Below are positions 1-11,700 of a stretch of 64,000 bases of DNA, piece by piece. Origin of the DNA: Martensiomyces pterosporus (Eukaryota > Kickxellomycota > Kickxellomycetes > Kickxellales > Kickxellaceae); assembly GCA_025201845.1 (NCBI GenBank), contig MU603961.1, positions 91,738 to 155,737 on the forward strand, in the 5' to 3' direction. The notes under the pieces are model-generated. The model worked only from the letters and a program-made list of their open reading frames with translations. It did no database searches and was not told the origin of the DNA. Within the stretch, counting starts at the first letter, position 1, and each line of letters begins with the position of its first letter. The translations under genes were made by a program, and so were the position numbers.

Positions 1-1417
1 GAGGGCCATATGAGGTTTTCACGCGGCTGCAGCCCCGGCTGATTTTCCTCCCCCCCCCACAAGCACATTCGCTATTTGCCGTGCAAATTTAGTTGTCGCC
101 AGCAAGTTCGCCACAAAGGATGAAATAGGGGCGTTAAACAATAGATTTCAGCAGAGCAGGCGGAGGGCGAGCACACAGGAAGGCGCATTTTGGGGAGAGG
201 GGTTTCATTGCTCTGCATGGATTACATGATGCAACGCAGAAGCAGAGGCAGAGACATTTGCCGATATTTTTCCACAAGTATCGACTGCTGAGACTGCCTC
301 CGCCGCCCTCTTCAGCTGGGAAACGGTAGCTGCAATAAGCAATTTGGCAGTTGCAGCAGCCCAATGGCCTGCCAAAGAGTGATTGCCCATCTCCCAGAGA
401 AAATCACGCTGTTGTAACAGCGGCCTTTCCGGTACGCGCACACGCACACACCAAAGCCTTGCTGCACCGATTTCCTAGCCCCTATACTCTCTGTCCGTAT
501 CAGCCTCGAGCCGGGCGCTTAGCTCCTTGTTTCATGTGCTTCCCACTGAGCCCTCCGCTGGAGGAGCGGGTGGGGGAGGACAAGCAAAGGCCACTAGCGC
601 TTGCTTGCGTTCCGCTTGCTTGCATCCCCAGAGTTCTGTGCAGCCCTGAGCGATTACATCGCCGGAAGCTGTTCCCATGGGCCAAGCACATCGAGGCGAG
701 GGAAGCAAAATTGCTGGCTGTTTCACTCGGATTGCCAACCAAATCAATTCGCACACGCCCCCAACACCACCCGCCCACGCACACAGATGCCCCATTCATG
801 TGTCCTTCTGGCCGGCACCATACAGTTCCGGCGGATGGCCTCACCCTTTTGGGCACTCGCCACGGATCCCTTGCTCCGCTGAAAGGGCGTCTTTTGATTC
901 GCAATGCGCGAGCCAAATGATGCGACGTGGTTAGTACCCACCCCCTGCCGCTTCCCATTTGGGACTGCAGCTGGCCCACACACAGATTGGCCGTGGGCAA
1001 CACGAACAGCCGACCCAAACCCAGCAGCCTCATATTCCGTATCATGCGCATCACGGGAGAATCATCAGGTGCAGCAGCCGACGCGCAATATTATAGTATT
1101 TTCGATCTGGCCAGGACTAGAGCAGGCTGACTCGTATGCAGCAGCACCTCCAATTGTCTGCCTGCCTACCTGCCTGCGGCAAGCCTCAGCCATTTCCCGA
1201 TCACCTTCCATCTACCCCGTGCTGGCTTATTAATAGGCGGCTGCCGGATCCCTGATTCGTCTACCCGCTCCTGGGGCGCAATCTTGTTTGGATGTTGGGC
1301 GGAGCTCAATAAAGCAGCAAAAGCAGCTGGTCAACAAAGTAGAAAACACAAAAGGCAAAAGGCGGCGAATGCTGCTATTCTCTTGTCTCCTACAGCCCGC
1401 TAGCCCCGCAGTCATAT
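1..1417. other. Left-edge intergenic region
   Basis: No convincing gene is visible here. Open frames exist on both strands (for example about 351-920 on +), but their translations are Pro/His/Cys/Arg-rich, lack any recognisable motif and overlap one another, as expected for non-coding GC-rich DNA. The right part is the 3' flank of the minus-strand RNA-binding protein gene that ends at 1418. An exon of a gene lying mostly outside the window cannot be excluded. Confidence 0.5.
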
Positions 1418-3723
1418 TTAAATCGACCTTAGAGCCTCGTTCACAACGTCACGCAGCCTAGCACGATCATTCAGCGTGTAGGCCAGAGAGCGCACATCCT
1501 GGCTCATATGATCCAGAATCCACACGGTGAGCTTGGTCGACTCCTTGTACCCCATGCCCTTGATCAAGGGGAACAGCTTGGAGCCCAGCTTCTTCTTGCG
1601 CTCGTTCTCGGGCTTGGACAGAAGCATCTCAATGTACTCCTCGGTTTCCGTGTCATAGCCATGCAAATGAATGCCACCCGCGCTTTCCTTCTTGTTGTCC
1701 ACAGCAGCAGCAGCAGCAGCAGCAGGGGCTGCCGCGTTTGCTGCAGAGGAGGCATATGCTGGTGCACGTGCTGGTGCTGGTGCTGGTGCTGGTGCAGATG
1801 CTGGTGTAGGTGCACGTGCTGGGTGCTCGTTAACCGATGACCGCTGCAGCTTGCTTGTCACAGATTCGACTGCATCCTGGCCTGCTCTTCCGTTGCTGGT
1901 AGACAAAGAGACAGCAGCAGAAACAGCAGGGCTGGCTCGCTGCTCAATCTCCCACTCGGAAGCAAGCAAAGAGGGGTCCGAGAGCAGAACAATGATATCC
2001 TCGAGCGGCCGCTTAAGGAAGCTGTCGACGATCCTGCTGGCGTCCCGAACATCCACTGCCGGGTTGGACGCAACCTCCGAGATGAGCTTCTGCGCCAGGA
2101 TCTCATTCCTTGCACTATCAGTCAGGTTGCGCAGCATAACCGGGTCGAGCAGCGGGTCAGACACCACTGGGGTACTCGACGCAGGTTTCTGCGCCGGAGT
2201 GGCGCCCTGTGCAGAAGCTGCTCCCGATGCGCTAGGTGAGCTTGCGGCAGAAGGAGCACGCGCAGCTGTTGGAGTAGGCGTGTACGGTGTGCCACGCGGA
2301 GACTCGTGCCCTTGCGGCGAAGCAATGGCCCGAGGCGATGCCGAAGACTGCTTATTAACGTGCTCGTACTGGTACATGGTGATCTTTCTGCCTTTGATGT
2401 CGGCTCCCTGGCACTCCTTGAGCGCCTGTATGGCTGACGAGGGGTCGCTGAACTGGACAATGCCATGGCCACGGGATTTCTTTGTTGCTGGGTCGATGCT
2501 GACCCTGGCCGACTGGATGTAGCCGTAGGTCTTGAACAGCGCAAAGAGCTCCTTGTGCGACACCGTGGGGTGCAGGTTGGTGATAAACAGCTTCCCTGGC
2601 ACAATGACACCGCCAAGCCCATTCCCAGGCCCGTCGCTTGCACCACCAGGACTGGCTGCACGCCTGCTGGCCTGCTGGTAAGGTGCTGGGGGAGCCACAG
2701 GGGTGATAGGTGGCTGCTGCTGAGTCGATGGCGGTGCTCCTGGCATCTTTTGCTGCTGCTGCTGCTGCTGCTCCGGAGCCTTGGTTGGCGTAACAGGACC
2801 TGCAGACGGGGCTGGAGATCTGGACACAGAACCTGCGCCTGCCGGCGACATACTCGTGCGCGGAGGGCGAGACGGGTGAATAGAAACGGTGTTTCCCAGA
2901 TACTCTGTGAAATTCAGCTGCTCAATAGCCTCGTTGGCATCCGCTCCATCGACAAACCAGGCGTGCGCAAAATTCTTCCTCTGTCCGCCAGGATGCATAG
3001 GGATGCTGCACGAGTAGAGCGGACCGACGGGCCGCAGGAAATCGAAAAGCGTGGCTTCACTGGCCTCCTCTGGGATGTGCTTGACGCAGACGTAGCTGCC
3101 GTTTGGTGGCTGTTCGATTTCCGCGTCAGGAAGCGGCGACATGACAAGCGTGCCATTGTTGTCGTTGAGTCTGCGTCTGTTGAGCACAGCCATGGCCTTT
3201 TCCGCTACAAACAGCACACATGTACGCCAGATAATAGAGCAGAAAAACAAGATTGTATTTGAACAAGACACAGATAATCCGCAGCCATATTGTATGCATA
3301 CACGAACCGCACAGAGAGCCGGCATGGGCACCGGAATTCACTTGGCGACAATCGCCAGCAGCTGTACTTACTGTCATACACGTTGCGGAACTCAACGTTT
3401 CCTGAAATGTAGATAGAGTCATGCGGGTCGACATTCAGGCGAATTCCACGGCAGGCCTTGAACAGCTGCTGCAGCTCAGCGAGCGAGTTCTCAGTGACGC
3501 CCCAGAAGTAGAGCATCCTCGAATGCATGCACTCCCATCCACGGCGCCATTCGTCAATCTGCATCTGGTCAGGGGTCCCTCGCCCTCCCTTTGTTTGCCT
3601 GCCGTTGCCGCGAGTAGGCGTGGTCTGCTGCTGTAGTGGCTGCGGGGCTACTGGGTCATTCAGGTCAACTGCCACTGGCGCATCTGGCTGCTTAAGTGGC
3701 GACAAATCTGTGTAGGAGACCAT
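1418..3723 (-). CDS. Rrm4-like RNA-binding protein: three RRMs plus MLLE domains
   Basis: Two exons, 3723-3372 and 3204-1418, separated by a 167-bp GT-AG intron (3371-3205). They join in frame to 712 residues. The start has an AAAATG context. RRM1 (about 70-132) is split by the intron and only forms when the exons are joined. RRM2 lies at about 154-228 and RRM3 at about 322-397. A polyQ run (about 263-269) and Ala/Pro/Ser-rich linkers separate the domains. A helical segment at about 480-539 resembles a degenerate MLLE, and the last 78 residues are a clear MLLE (PABC) domain with a KLFPLI core. Three N-terminal RRMs followed by MLLE modules is the architecture of Ustilago maydis Rrm4, which links mRNAs to moving endosomes through Upa1. 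Classical Pab1 has four RRMs. Function as an mRNA-transport adaptor is inferred from architecture. The MLLE would bind PAM2-motif partners. Confidence 0.78.
1732..1830. repeat. CTGGTG hexanucleotide tract in coding sequence
   Basis: CTGGTG-type units, with GCAGCA runs just upstream, encode an Ala-Pro repeat and an Ala run in the linker before the C-terminal MLLE of the Rrm4-like protein. Such tracts are prone to length variation; the reading frame is intact here. Confidence 0.7.
3205..3371 (-). other. Intron of the Rrm4-like gene
   Basis: On the minus strand the donor is GACA/GTAAGT at 3371 and the acceptor is TTTGTAG ending at 3205. The phase-1 junction creates an Asp-Thr-Glu-Lys stretch and completes the RNP1 end of RRM1, which is strong support for the splice. 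Confidence 0.85.
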
Positions 3724-4470
3724 TTTGGCGGTAGAAAAAGACGAAATAAAAGCAGCGAAGTAAAGGCGTGATAATGGACGCGTAGTAAGCTTGTCCAGCG
3801 ATATTAGTGGGTATGGAAATAAAGGTAGGAGGCGAGGATAATAAATATGTGCACAGTATACGGTAGAAATGGTTCTTTTCAAGGAGTAAAGCGGGGGTTT
3901 AGTAATAGAGCAAATATGAGGTTATGTAGGAAAGACAAACGCACAGAAAATGCTGCCAAAAGACGCAGGCGGGATAAAAGCAGTACGGATATGAGGTGTT
4001 GCTAAAAACTGGACCAACACAGCGTGCTCCACACGCTTCTCCAGCACACCAGCACGCCAGCAGCGGGAGATGTGCAGCCGGCTATTTTACATTCCCGCGG
4101 CTCGACTCGGCTTGATTGCCAACCACCTCGGCTTCACGCATTTCACGTGGCCCCCGCACCAATCACCGCCTACCGAGCGGTGTTTATCATGCTGCTCATG
4201 ACCAGTAAGCAAAAATTTGGGGAGGGCGAGCGAAAAGAGCTATCAGATAGCCGCTGTCCAGCTTTTTCTCTTTCCGCCCTCTTCTCTTCTCTCTGCCTTT
4301 CCTCAACAACTAACACATCTTTTTCTCGTCCCTCGAGTGCAAGCACCACCAAAGGCTTCGTTCTTCTATTCGCCCCTCCTGTTTTCTCTTGCTGCTGGTA
4401 CTATAGCTCTAACAAGCGAAAAAGAAACGCCCTCTGCATTACATATCACCGCAGTGCAAAAATACAAAAC
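3724..4470. other. Divergent promoter region, Rrm4-like gene / ISU1
   Basis: A 747-bp region between two divergently transcribed genes. It carries pyrimidine-rich stretches on the ISU1 side (about 4260-4400), typical of fungal 5' leaders. I see no gene and no clear TATA box adjacent to either start. Confidence 0.5.
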
Positions 4471-5142
4471 ATGTTTTCGGTTGTCAAGCAGGTCGCAGCC
4501 ACCTCTCTGCGCCAGTCCTCTGCCTCTGCCCTTCGCGCTGCCGCAGCGCCATCGGCCCTGGCTGGTAAGCGGTTCTACCACGAAAAGGTAAGCGTTCCCA
4601 TGTGCTTTTACTGCAAAGTAGCGCCGATTTGTGTGAAACAGCCTGCAGCTCTCTTTTTCCCACCACTGAAAGACAAATAAGCTAATGCCCTCAACCAACG
4701 CCTCATTATCTGTATGCGCCGCTAGGTCATTGATCACTACGAGAACCCCCGCAACATGGGCTCGCTGGACAAGAACGACCCCACTGTTGGCACAGGGCTT
4801 GTCGGCGCACCCGCTTGCGGCGATGTGATGCGGCTGCAGATCAAGGTGGACGATGGCGGCAACATCGTTGACGTCAAGTTCAAGACGTTTGGCTGTGGCT
4901 CGGCCATTGCGTCCTCATCGTATATCACCGAGCGCGTGCGCGGAATGAACATTGACGATGCTGTGAAGATCAAGAACACGGAGATCGCAAAGGAGCTGAG
5001 TCTGCCTCCTGTCAAGCTCCACTGCTCCATGCTGGCTGAGGACGCCATCAAGTCGGCCATCAAGGACTTTAGGAAGAAGCGCGGAGGCGAGATCATCGAC
5101 GCGGGAGGCGCAAAGCCCGCCTCTGCTGAGGCCACTGCGTGA
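4471..5142 (+). CDS. ISU1: Mitochondrial iron-sulfur cluster scaffold protein ISU1
   Basis: Two exons, 4471-4587 and 4726-5142, with a 138-bp GT-AG intron (donor AAG/GTAAGC, acceptor CGCTAG). The product is 177 residues. Exon 1 encodes a basic, Ser/Ala-rich mitochondrial presequence ending in RFYHEK. Exon 2 encodes the IscU fold from VIDHYENPRN onward. The three cluster-ligand cysteines are visible in GAPACGDVM, FGCGSAIASSS and KLHCSMLAEDA, and the LPPVK motif that is bound by the Hsp70 chaperone (Ssq1/HscA) is present. In the family the protein receives sulfur from Nfs1 and iron with frataxin's help, builds [2Fe-2S] clusters in the matrix and passes them on. Two Fe-S or respiratory-chain genes lie downstream (COX13, NDUFS7), but they are not an operon. 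Confidence 0.97.
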
Positions 5143-5417
5143 GCATCCTGAAGGAGATACCGCTGGCATCCTTGTCTCTGCAAGCAGGCACCACTCTAAA
5201 CACCACCCCCATGTCTTATTAGTGCCTCCCTGGTGGCCCTCCTTCACGGACCACGAATTTCTCCACTCAGTTTAGAGAGGGTGCACCAACGCCTTTCTCT
5301 TCCTTTCACCTCTTGTTTTTGTAAATTCACACTATTCATTTTAACCAACGCGGTGGCACGCCTATGCGCTGTTGCTGTGCACTGGTGATAATGGCTGGAT
5401 TGGGCGGGAGCGGGGGG

Positions 5418-7592
5418 CTATGGATGTATCGAGACAGCATCAGCGCTGCTCTTATGCGGGGAACGGGGGGATAGCCACCTGTCCAGCGCCACGCCGCCGC
5501 TATGAGGGAACGGCTGCTGGCCGCTGCTGCTGCTCTTGGCATCCGAAATAGCAGTCATAAACATCCGCACCAGCAGCGTCTGAATTGCATCCTTTGCCAG
5601 CGTCATTTCGATATTGTCCGCCTTCCTGTCGTTGATCCGCTGATTCATTGTGCACAGCCTCTGATAAATGACCTTCACCTCGTCCAAAACATCGCGCATC
5701 GCCTGAACGTCATCCAGCACGTTGCTCAGCAGCCCTATCGCCGCCTCCAGCCGCGCAAAATCCATCGACTGCTCCACCTTGAAAAGCTCGCACGTGTCCA
5801 TCATCTCGCCCACCACACGCAGGACGATTTGTCCTGGGAGCGCTGCAGCAACAGCCAGGCTGCTCACGGGCTCATCCTGGGCCACACTTTGCAGGCGAAG
5901 GAAAAGGTATGAAAGGCTGCGTCTGACCTGCATGCACCGCTTGCTGGCGATCGGGAGGCACTCGACTATGCGCAGCTGCGACTGCAGTCGCAAATGTGAC
6001 AGCCCATGCGCCAGCCTGCTTACGCACTCTGCCCACATGAGCGTCCACTTGCAGGGCGGCGACACTCTGTCAATAAACCTTGCTAGGCTGCTTTGCATCT
6101 CAACCCGGTGCATCTGGTTGCGGAAATCCAGCAGGCTTTCGACAAACAGGATCAAGACACGGCTGGAGTCCTCAACGGAGAGGAACGAGAGCGACTTGGA
6201 GGCAACATCCATCAGGTATGTGATGCGGTCTGCGCTGGCCCGTACCGCCCCCTTTCTCTCTTTTATAATCTCCACGACCACATCCAAGTCCTGCGAATGC
6301 TCGGCATTTTGTTGCTGCCCTTCTTCTTCTTCTTCAGTAGCAGCAGCAGTCATTTCAGACACATTGTCTAGCCGCGAGCCCTGCAGCTCATCCATCAAAG
6401 GAATCAGGCTGGCCAGCTGGAGTTCCCAGCAAGACATTTGCAGGTCTAGGAACGTGCTCAGACACTCGTACGCGCTTTGCGCTAGCTGGCTGTCCTGGTC
6501 GAGGCACATGGCACGAAGCAAAAGGTCGCCAATGCTCTGTGTAAGCTTCCATCCTCGATGCACCCTTCTGGAAATCCATGGCGATCCCACCAGGCGGCGG
6601 AAGAACCTGGCATCACCTTGCTTTTCTGCACACAAGCGCTCAACTGGGTCGGTGCGTGAGAACACTATATCGTGGAACACCCAGTCTACATGCGGCAGCA
6701 CCTGCGAAGGGATCGAGGATGAGGACCGCTGCACTTTGCCCGGTCCCATGAACAGCTCCAGCCGCATTGGGGCCTGCGTGCTGCCGCCATTCGCGCCAAG
6801 CTGCGCCCGAATGCGCTCAATGTCCTCCTGCGGCAACTCCTGGAGTGCGCCTTCAACAGCCTCGCCTGTCAAAGGCGATGCACTGTCTGCCTCGTCGTCG
6901 CTGCCTGACGACACGTTGTCGTTCACTTGCTCCTCAAGAAAGTCCAAATCGTACTTGCGCTGCATCTTGGCGCGCACCAGGCTCTTCAGCGAGTTCTTGT
7001 ACAGCCCGCCCTTTTTCGCAGCTCCGAGCCCGCCGCCTGGGGTGCCACTGACTTGGCGGCCCTGCATGGTGGGCGTCCGTGACCGAAGTTCCATCCGAGA
7101 CACCTGCACAGCTGGCCCTGGAGGCGGCACAGAATCTCGCGCAGGCGTCGGGGCGTGTGTCGCAGGGCTGTCAATGGTGGTGCCTCCAAGAATAAGCTGT
7201 GCATCAACAAGCTCGTCGTCGCTACCGCTATCCGAAAGAACGATGGGCAGATCCCTCGAGCCTAGCCGCAATTCGTTGTCGCTGTCGCTGTCGCTCACAG
7301 AATCCATCTTAAAGTCTGGGGGTTGTGCAAATTGGTCTTTGAGGTTTTGACATTTCGGGTCTACGTCGGCCAAAGGCTCCTTCTTCTTCGTTTCGCCGGG
7401 CGTGCTGCTGGTACTGCTCCTCTGGCTGCTACTTATGGACTCGGTCTTTGCTGGTGGTGGCCGGGCGAAAAAGAAATCCAGAGTGTGCTGTTTGCTGGCG
7501 GGATCCGGTGGCTTGGTGCTGGATACCGCAAAGAACCTTCCCAACGTGGTCTTCTGCACCGGCTTGTTCCTGCTGCTTCGCCGCGGAGGCAT
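5418..7592 (-). CDS. Nuclear protein with tandem PIP boxes and a SIM; possible SLF2/CANIN-like protein
   Basis: A single exon of 724 codons, starting at the first ATG (7592). Two PCNA-interacting motifs lie at the N-terminus: KTTLGRFF (residues 14-21) and the canonical QHTLDFFF (35-42). A SUMO-interacting motif follows: hydrophobic PIVL (116-119), then a Ser/Asp-acidic stretch. The next 130 residues are Ser/Pro-rich and disordered. From about residue 270 the protein is mostly helical with regular Leu spacing, without catalytic motifs. This layout suggests a PCNA/SUMO-directed scaffold in replication-linked repair. The helical C-terminal half reminded me of the CANIN domain of human SLF2, which recruits SMC5/6, but that match is from memory and weak. 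The gene is divergent from the unknown gene at 8741 and convergent with ISU1. Confidence 0.6.
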   Translation of the reverse strand: MPPRRSSRNKPVQKTTLGRFFAVSSTKPPDPASKQHTLDFFFARPPPAKTESISSSQRSSTSSTPGETKKKEPLADVDPKCQNLKDQFAQPPDFKMDSVSDSDSDNELRLGSRDLPIVLSDSGSDDELVDAQLILGGTTIDSPATHAPTPARDSVPPPGPAVQVSRMELRSRTPTMQGRQVSGTPGGGLGAAKKGGLYKNSLKSLVRAKMQRKYDLDFLEEQVNDNVSSGSDDEADSASPLTGEAVEGALQELPQEDIERIRAQLGANGGSTQAPMRLELFMGPGKVQRSSSSIPSQVLPHVDWVFHDIVFSRTDPVERLCAEKQGDARFFRRLVGSPWISRRVHRGWKLTQSIGDLLLRAMCLDQDSQLAQSAYECLSTFLDLQMSCWELQLASLIPLMDELQGSRLDNVSEMTAAATEEEEEGQQQNAEHSQDLDVVVEIIKERKGAVRASADRITYLMDVASKSLSFLSVEDSSRVLILFVESLLDFRNQMHRVEMQSSLARFIDRVSPPCKWTLMWAECVSRLAHGLSHLRLQSQLRIVECLPIASKRCMQVRRSLSYLFLRLQSVAQDEPVSSLAVAAALPGQIVLRVVGEMMDTCELFKVEQSMDFARLEAAIGLLSNVLDDVQAMRDVLDEVKVIYQRLCTMNQRINDRKADNIEMTLAKDAIQTLLVRMFMTAISDAKSSSSGQQPFPHSGGVALDRWLSPRSPHKSSADAVSIHP

Positions 7593-8740
7593 CCTCAAAA
7601 AGAGCGCGATGTGTGAGTGTGTGCAGTGTAATGTGCTTGCGTGAAGGCTGCCTTGCTTGAAGAGAGTGCGCAGCAGCGGAAAAGGCCAGGGAGGCTGGAA
7701 TTTCGCGGTGCTGTGGCTTTATCGTAAACATTGGGGCGTGCGCACGTGAGCAGAGCCTAGGCAGGCAGGGCACTCTATTTCACTCCCTGCACCGAACCTG
7801 GAGGATCACCATCTGGATATTGGCTCGGCGAGGTGTCTGGGTGCCTGGATCCAGAACCAACAGCTACCGCAGCCGCAGCGTTGAGCTGTCTTGCGTTTCG
7901 TTGTCTGGCCATGGAGGATGGGGTTCCCGTGAAACCCGCAAGCACAAAGCGCATGCTGCTAATCAGCTGGAAGCTTCTTCGAAGACTGCGTGCAAACGGT
8001 CCGCTCAAGGGACATGCGAAGGCCTCGGCTTCTCCAATAAAGCACGCTGTGGACCGTGATTCCCGCAATGGCGGTGCCGTTGCTGCCGTTGCTGCTGCTG
8101 CTGCCGTTTGGGCCCAAGCTGCAATAACCAATCGTGAACTCTTACTGTGGAATCTAATTGGGCGGGGTTACACCGAGCATGCGATCAGAGGCAACACCGA
8201 AGCATGCTCCTTCTAATTAGGGCGAGAAGGCGTGCCTTCTGGCAGGCTGGGGTGCCTGGGTTTCCCCTCGGGCGTCGCTGAGCAAACAAAGCGCAGAACC
8301 AGAAAAGTCCCCGGCCCCGGTCCGGGTCGTGCTTGTTGAGGCCAGCACCCAAGCGGGGCGCCATTATGCCTTTTGTCAAGCACTCGGTAGCGAGCAACAG
8401 AAGCGCCTTGCGCAGGAGCCAGGGGCAGTAGCAAAAGGCGCAGGCTTGGACGGTGGGATAGCCGTCATCCCGGCGTTTGTTTGGGGAAAGAAGCGACCGC
8501 GCCTGGCTTCCTTGCCTGAGCGCGGCAGCAAAACAACAGAAATCATCAGCTATTTCCACCCCTCTGTGCAGCCGGCTCCTCTCCCCCGTCCCACTCCTCT
8601 TCTTCCTCTGCTTCTCTCTCTACTCCGTAGGCTCTGCCGCCAAACGAAAGCTGCTTTTCCGCTTGCCTTTTTCTCTTTTCGCTTCTATTTATAAACGCTT
8701 CAACCATACAGTCTCTGCTTCTGGTTGCTTTTTCTGGCAA
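7593..8740. other. Divergent intergenic region with a TATA-like element
   Basis: 1148 bp between two divergent starts. A TATTTATAAA element at about 8684-8693 lies some 50 bp upstream of the plus-strand ATG at 8741, a plausible core promoter. Pyrimidine-rich sequence (about 8570-8690) precedes it. I see no gene. The open frames here give Ala-rich translations with no family features. Confidence 0.5.
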
Positions 8741-11700
8741 ATGTACAGTCCTACAAACAGCGCTGGCCAGAGCAGCGAATCCGTAAACTCAAACCCCTAC
8801 AGCAGCAGCGGCGATGTTCTCAATTCGCGCATGATGCCGCGCGGCACCCACACGGGCGATGAGGAGCTGGTGTTTCGGAACGACTCGGGAAGATCCAAAG
8901 TGGCGCAAAACCAGCACTACATGTCGTCCATATCGACGGGCCAAAAGGTCCGCAACACTGTCAACGCGAGCATGTCCCGAATGAGCTCCTCAGGCAACAT
9001 GTCGGCAAACAACTCGTCGACCAGCGTCAACCAGCTGCAGCAGCAGTACCCAACCCACAGGTCCGCGTCGTCGGCTGGCAACTACAGCAGCAGCAGCGCA
9101 AAGTCTTCCACCACACGGCTGCCCGCCAGAGCATCGGCTGGTGCCGGCGTAACGCCGGGCGCAGGGCCATCGGACCCCTTCAACAGGCGGGGCAAGCAGC
9201 AGCAGCAGCAGACGCAGCAGCAAGGCCAGGGCAACCACCAGAGGAAGGAGAGCCTTGATGCGAGGGGGTTTTTGCGCGCCTTGAACGACTTGTTCTTCAG
9301 CAAGTTCTGCGTCGATGAGCTGTTCTACAGGGAGTTCCGCGAGCAGCTGGTCAAGCGGATACAGGAGAGCACCTATAGATACGATCCAGAGGACCTGCGC
9401 GACATCCTGGACGACGTCTCGGATTCATGCAAAAGCACAAGGTAGGTTTGTATTTGGCGCTGTCTGCTGTGGAAAGCAGACTGCTTTGTGCCAAGGAATG
9501 GTGCTGCTGTGCCCTCCCCCCAACAGCAGCAGCAGATACAATGGCAGCAGCAGATGTGTGGACTCGGTTCGCCTCCGCTTTGGCTGAGCTTGAACCCAGC
9601 TGAGCTGTGCCAGAAAATCCTGTGGCCTGTGAAAGATTTCCCTCCGCCCCACTCAACCTCATGTTTGGACTGCGCATCTCTCGTCGATTTGCAAGCCACT
9701 GGAAATAGTGCGCGACACGCACGCTGGGCTCCAGGCATGCAGGCATGGGCTTGGCGGCTATCGCCCTTGTGTATGAACGGCCGTCACAGTGAAAAACAAG
9801 TGCGAGACCGACTGGCCCGCTCCAGCACCCCACCGCGGCTCCCTCGCAGCGGGCCCTAAATCTTTTTATAGATCGCCCCTCCCTTCCCTTTCTCTCGCCA
9901 CCGCTGCCATTAGGCAGCAGCCGCAAACAGCCCATGTGTGTTGCGGAGCTCATAGTGTACACCGGCTGTTCCTCATGCATTTTGCTTGCAGGGGGTCGGA
10001 TGCCTGCGCCTTTTTACTCGTTCTCAGCAGCCAAGCGGGCGTACATGCGCAGTGCGGGGAAATCCTTTTTTTGCCTTCCTCATCACGTGCTAATCAGCTG
10101 CACTCACACAGCCCCTTCCATGTAGGCTTAATATGGACGCCGTGTCGCAGTGGAGGCTCAACTACTTTACGCGCGACCAGTCAGCTTCGGTCATCGACCA
10201 CGTATTCCTCATCAACGCCAACGTCATGACGTACGACTCAAAGCTCTCAAACACATGCTTGGACCTGTACTGCGCAGACCCCCTTTGCAGCGAGATCCAT
10301 GCAGGCCGTGTGACGGAGGAGGACAAGGCAAAGGCCTTCCGCCGCACGCTCAACGTGGTGCTCAACGAAGCACTGCGCGTGCGGCTGATTAACAAAGACC
10401 AGAAGACCAGCATTAGGGCGCGGCTGGTGAAGAGCGTGTTTTCGAGCGAGGATCGAATCAATGCCATTCGCGAGCTCACCGTGCTCATCATGCTGGCGCA
10501 GGACGAGAGGCACAGGGACTTTGTTGCCTATGCGCTGAATGGCTTTGGGAAGCCGTGGACGCAGTCGGACTCCTCCATCACAGATGTCGACGAGGACTGC
10601 AATTTGGATCCGGATATGGTGTACCGCAAGGCGCTGGGTGCCATCAACAACGCGTATTTGGAGTCCATCCTAGACGTCAGAAGACTCGGAATGAGCATCA
10701 GCGTGGAGGAGGTGGGCAAGCTGCGCGAGCTGTGGGCCAAGGCCAGCACCAAGGTGCCGGATACCACCGTTCTCACGCTGCCCATGCTTCTGCACCTCCT
10801 CGTCCACTGCTCTGAGAGCGAGCTGCAGGCAGCCCTTCCGCAGGCGGGCGTCTCGATGGCGGCGATGGCAAAGTCTGGCGAGGCTGATGGCCTGAGCGGG
10901 CGAATCGAGCAGGTGGAGGACGCAGCTCTGCAGATCGTGCAGAACCTGGGGCTGGCGTGGGAGCTGGGCGATAATCCGCCGCGCGATCTGCGTCAGTTCT
11001 GCATGGTTCTCTTGCTGGACCTTGGCAGCGTCCTCTCCATGTTCCTCATGCCCGAGACCCCCGCCTCGCCTGCTGGATCGGGGTCCGACCATGCAATGGC
11101 TGACTCTGACGCTAAGGAAATCGGCGTCGTTGAGGATGGGCTTTTTGCCAAGTGGTGGGAGGTGTGCGAGGCTGTTATTAGATTTGAGCGCGCGCACCGT
11201 CGATTCTACCCGGCCTTCCTGGTCACGTATATCAAGATCGCGAGCGAGAAGCTGCTGGCGCAAAAGGCGGATTTCGACCCAGAGCTGTTCCTCACCATGG
11301 TGGTTGAGCTGCTCACGGAGTACCGCAAGCGCAGGCCAGACTACGAAGCCATTGTGCTTACTGTCGACGGAAGGCTGTCGCAGGCATCCATGGGCGACAG
11401 TGGCAGCAGCGCCAGATTGAGTTCGGGCGACGCATCGGTGGGCAAAAAGGCGGGGCAGCAGCAGCAGCAGGGCGGAAAATCGCTTGATCGCCGGACACGC
11501 GAGGATATCGGCAGCGAGTTTGACCGTCTGTTCGCGTGGGTGGATCAGCAGCTGCCGTCGACTAACCGTGTCAGGTCCCTGTCCCGTGCTCCGTCGCCTA
11601 AGGGGCGCACGGCTTCGTGGCAGATGAGTGGGCCTGGGGGAAACAGCGGCGGGCTTCATGGCAGTAACAGCATGGACAAGATGCGGTCGCATTCGTCGGC

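Noticed and set aside
351..920. 189-codon open frame on the plus strand near the left edge
   Set aside because: Translation is His/Pro/Arg/Cys-rich without motif, overlaps equally long frames on the other strand, and shows no start context or splice support.
7775..8131. 118-codon minus-strand frame rich in Ala
   Set aside because: Low-complexity Ala/Ser composition inside a divergent promoter region; no family features and the opposite strand is equally open.
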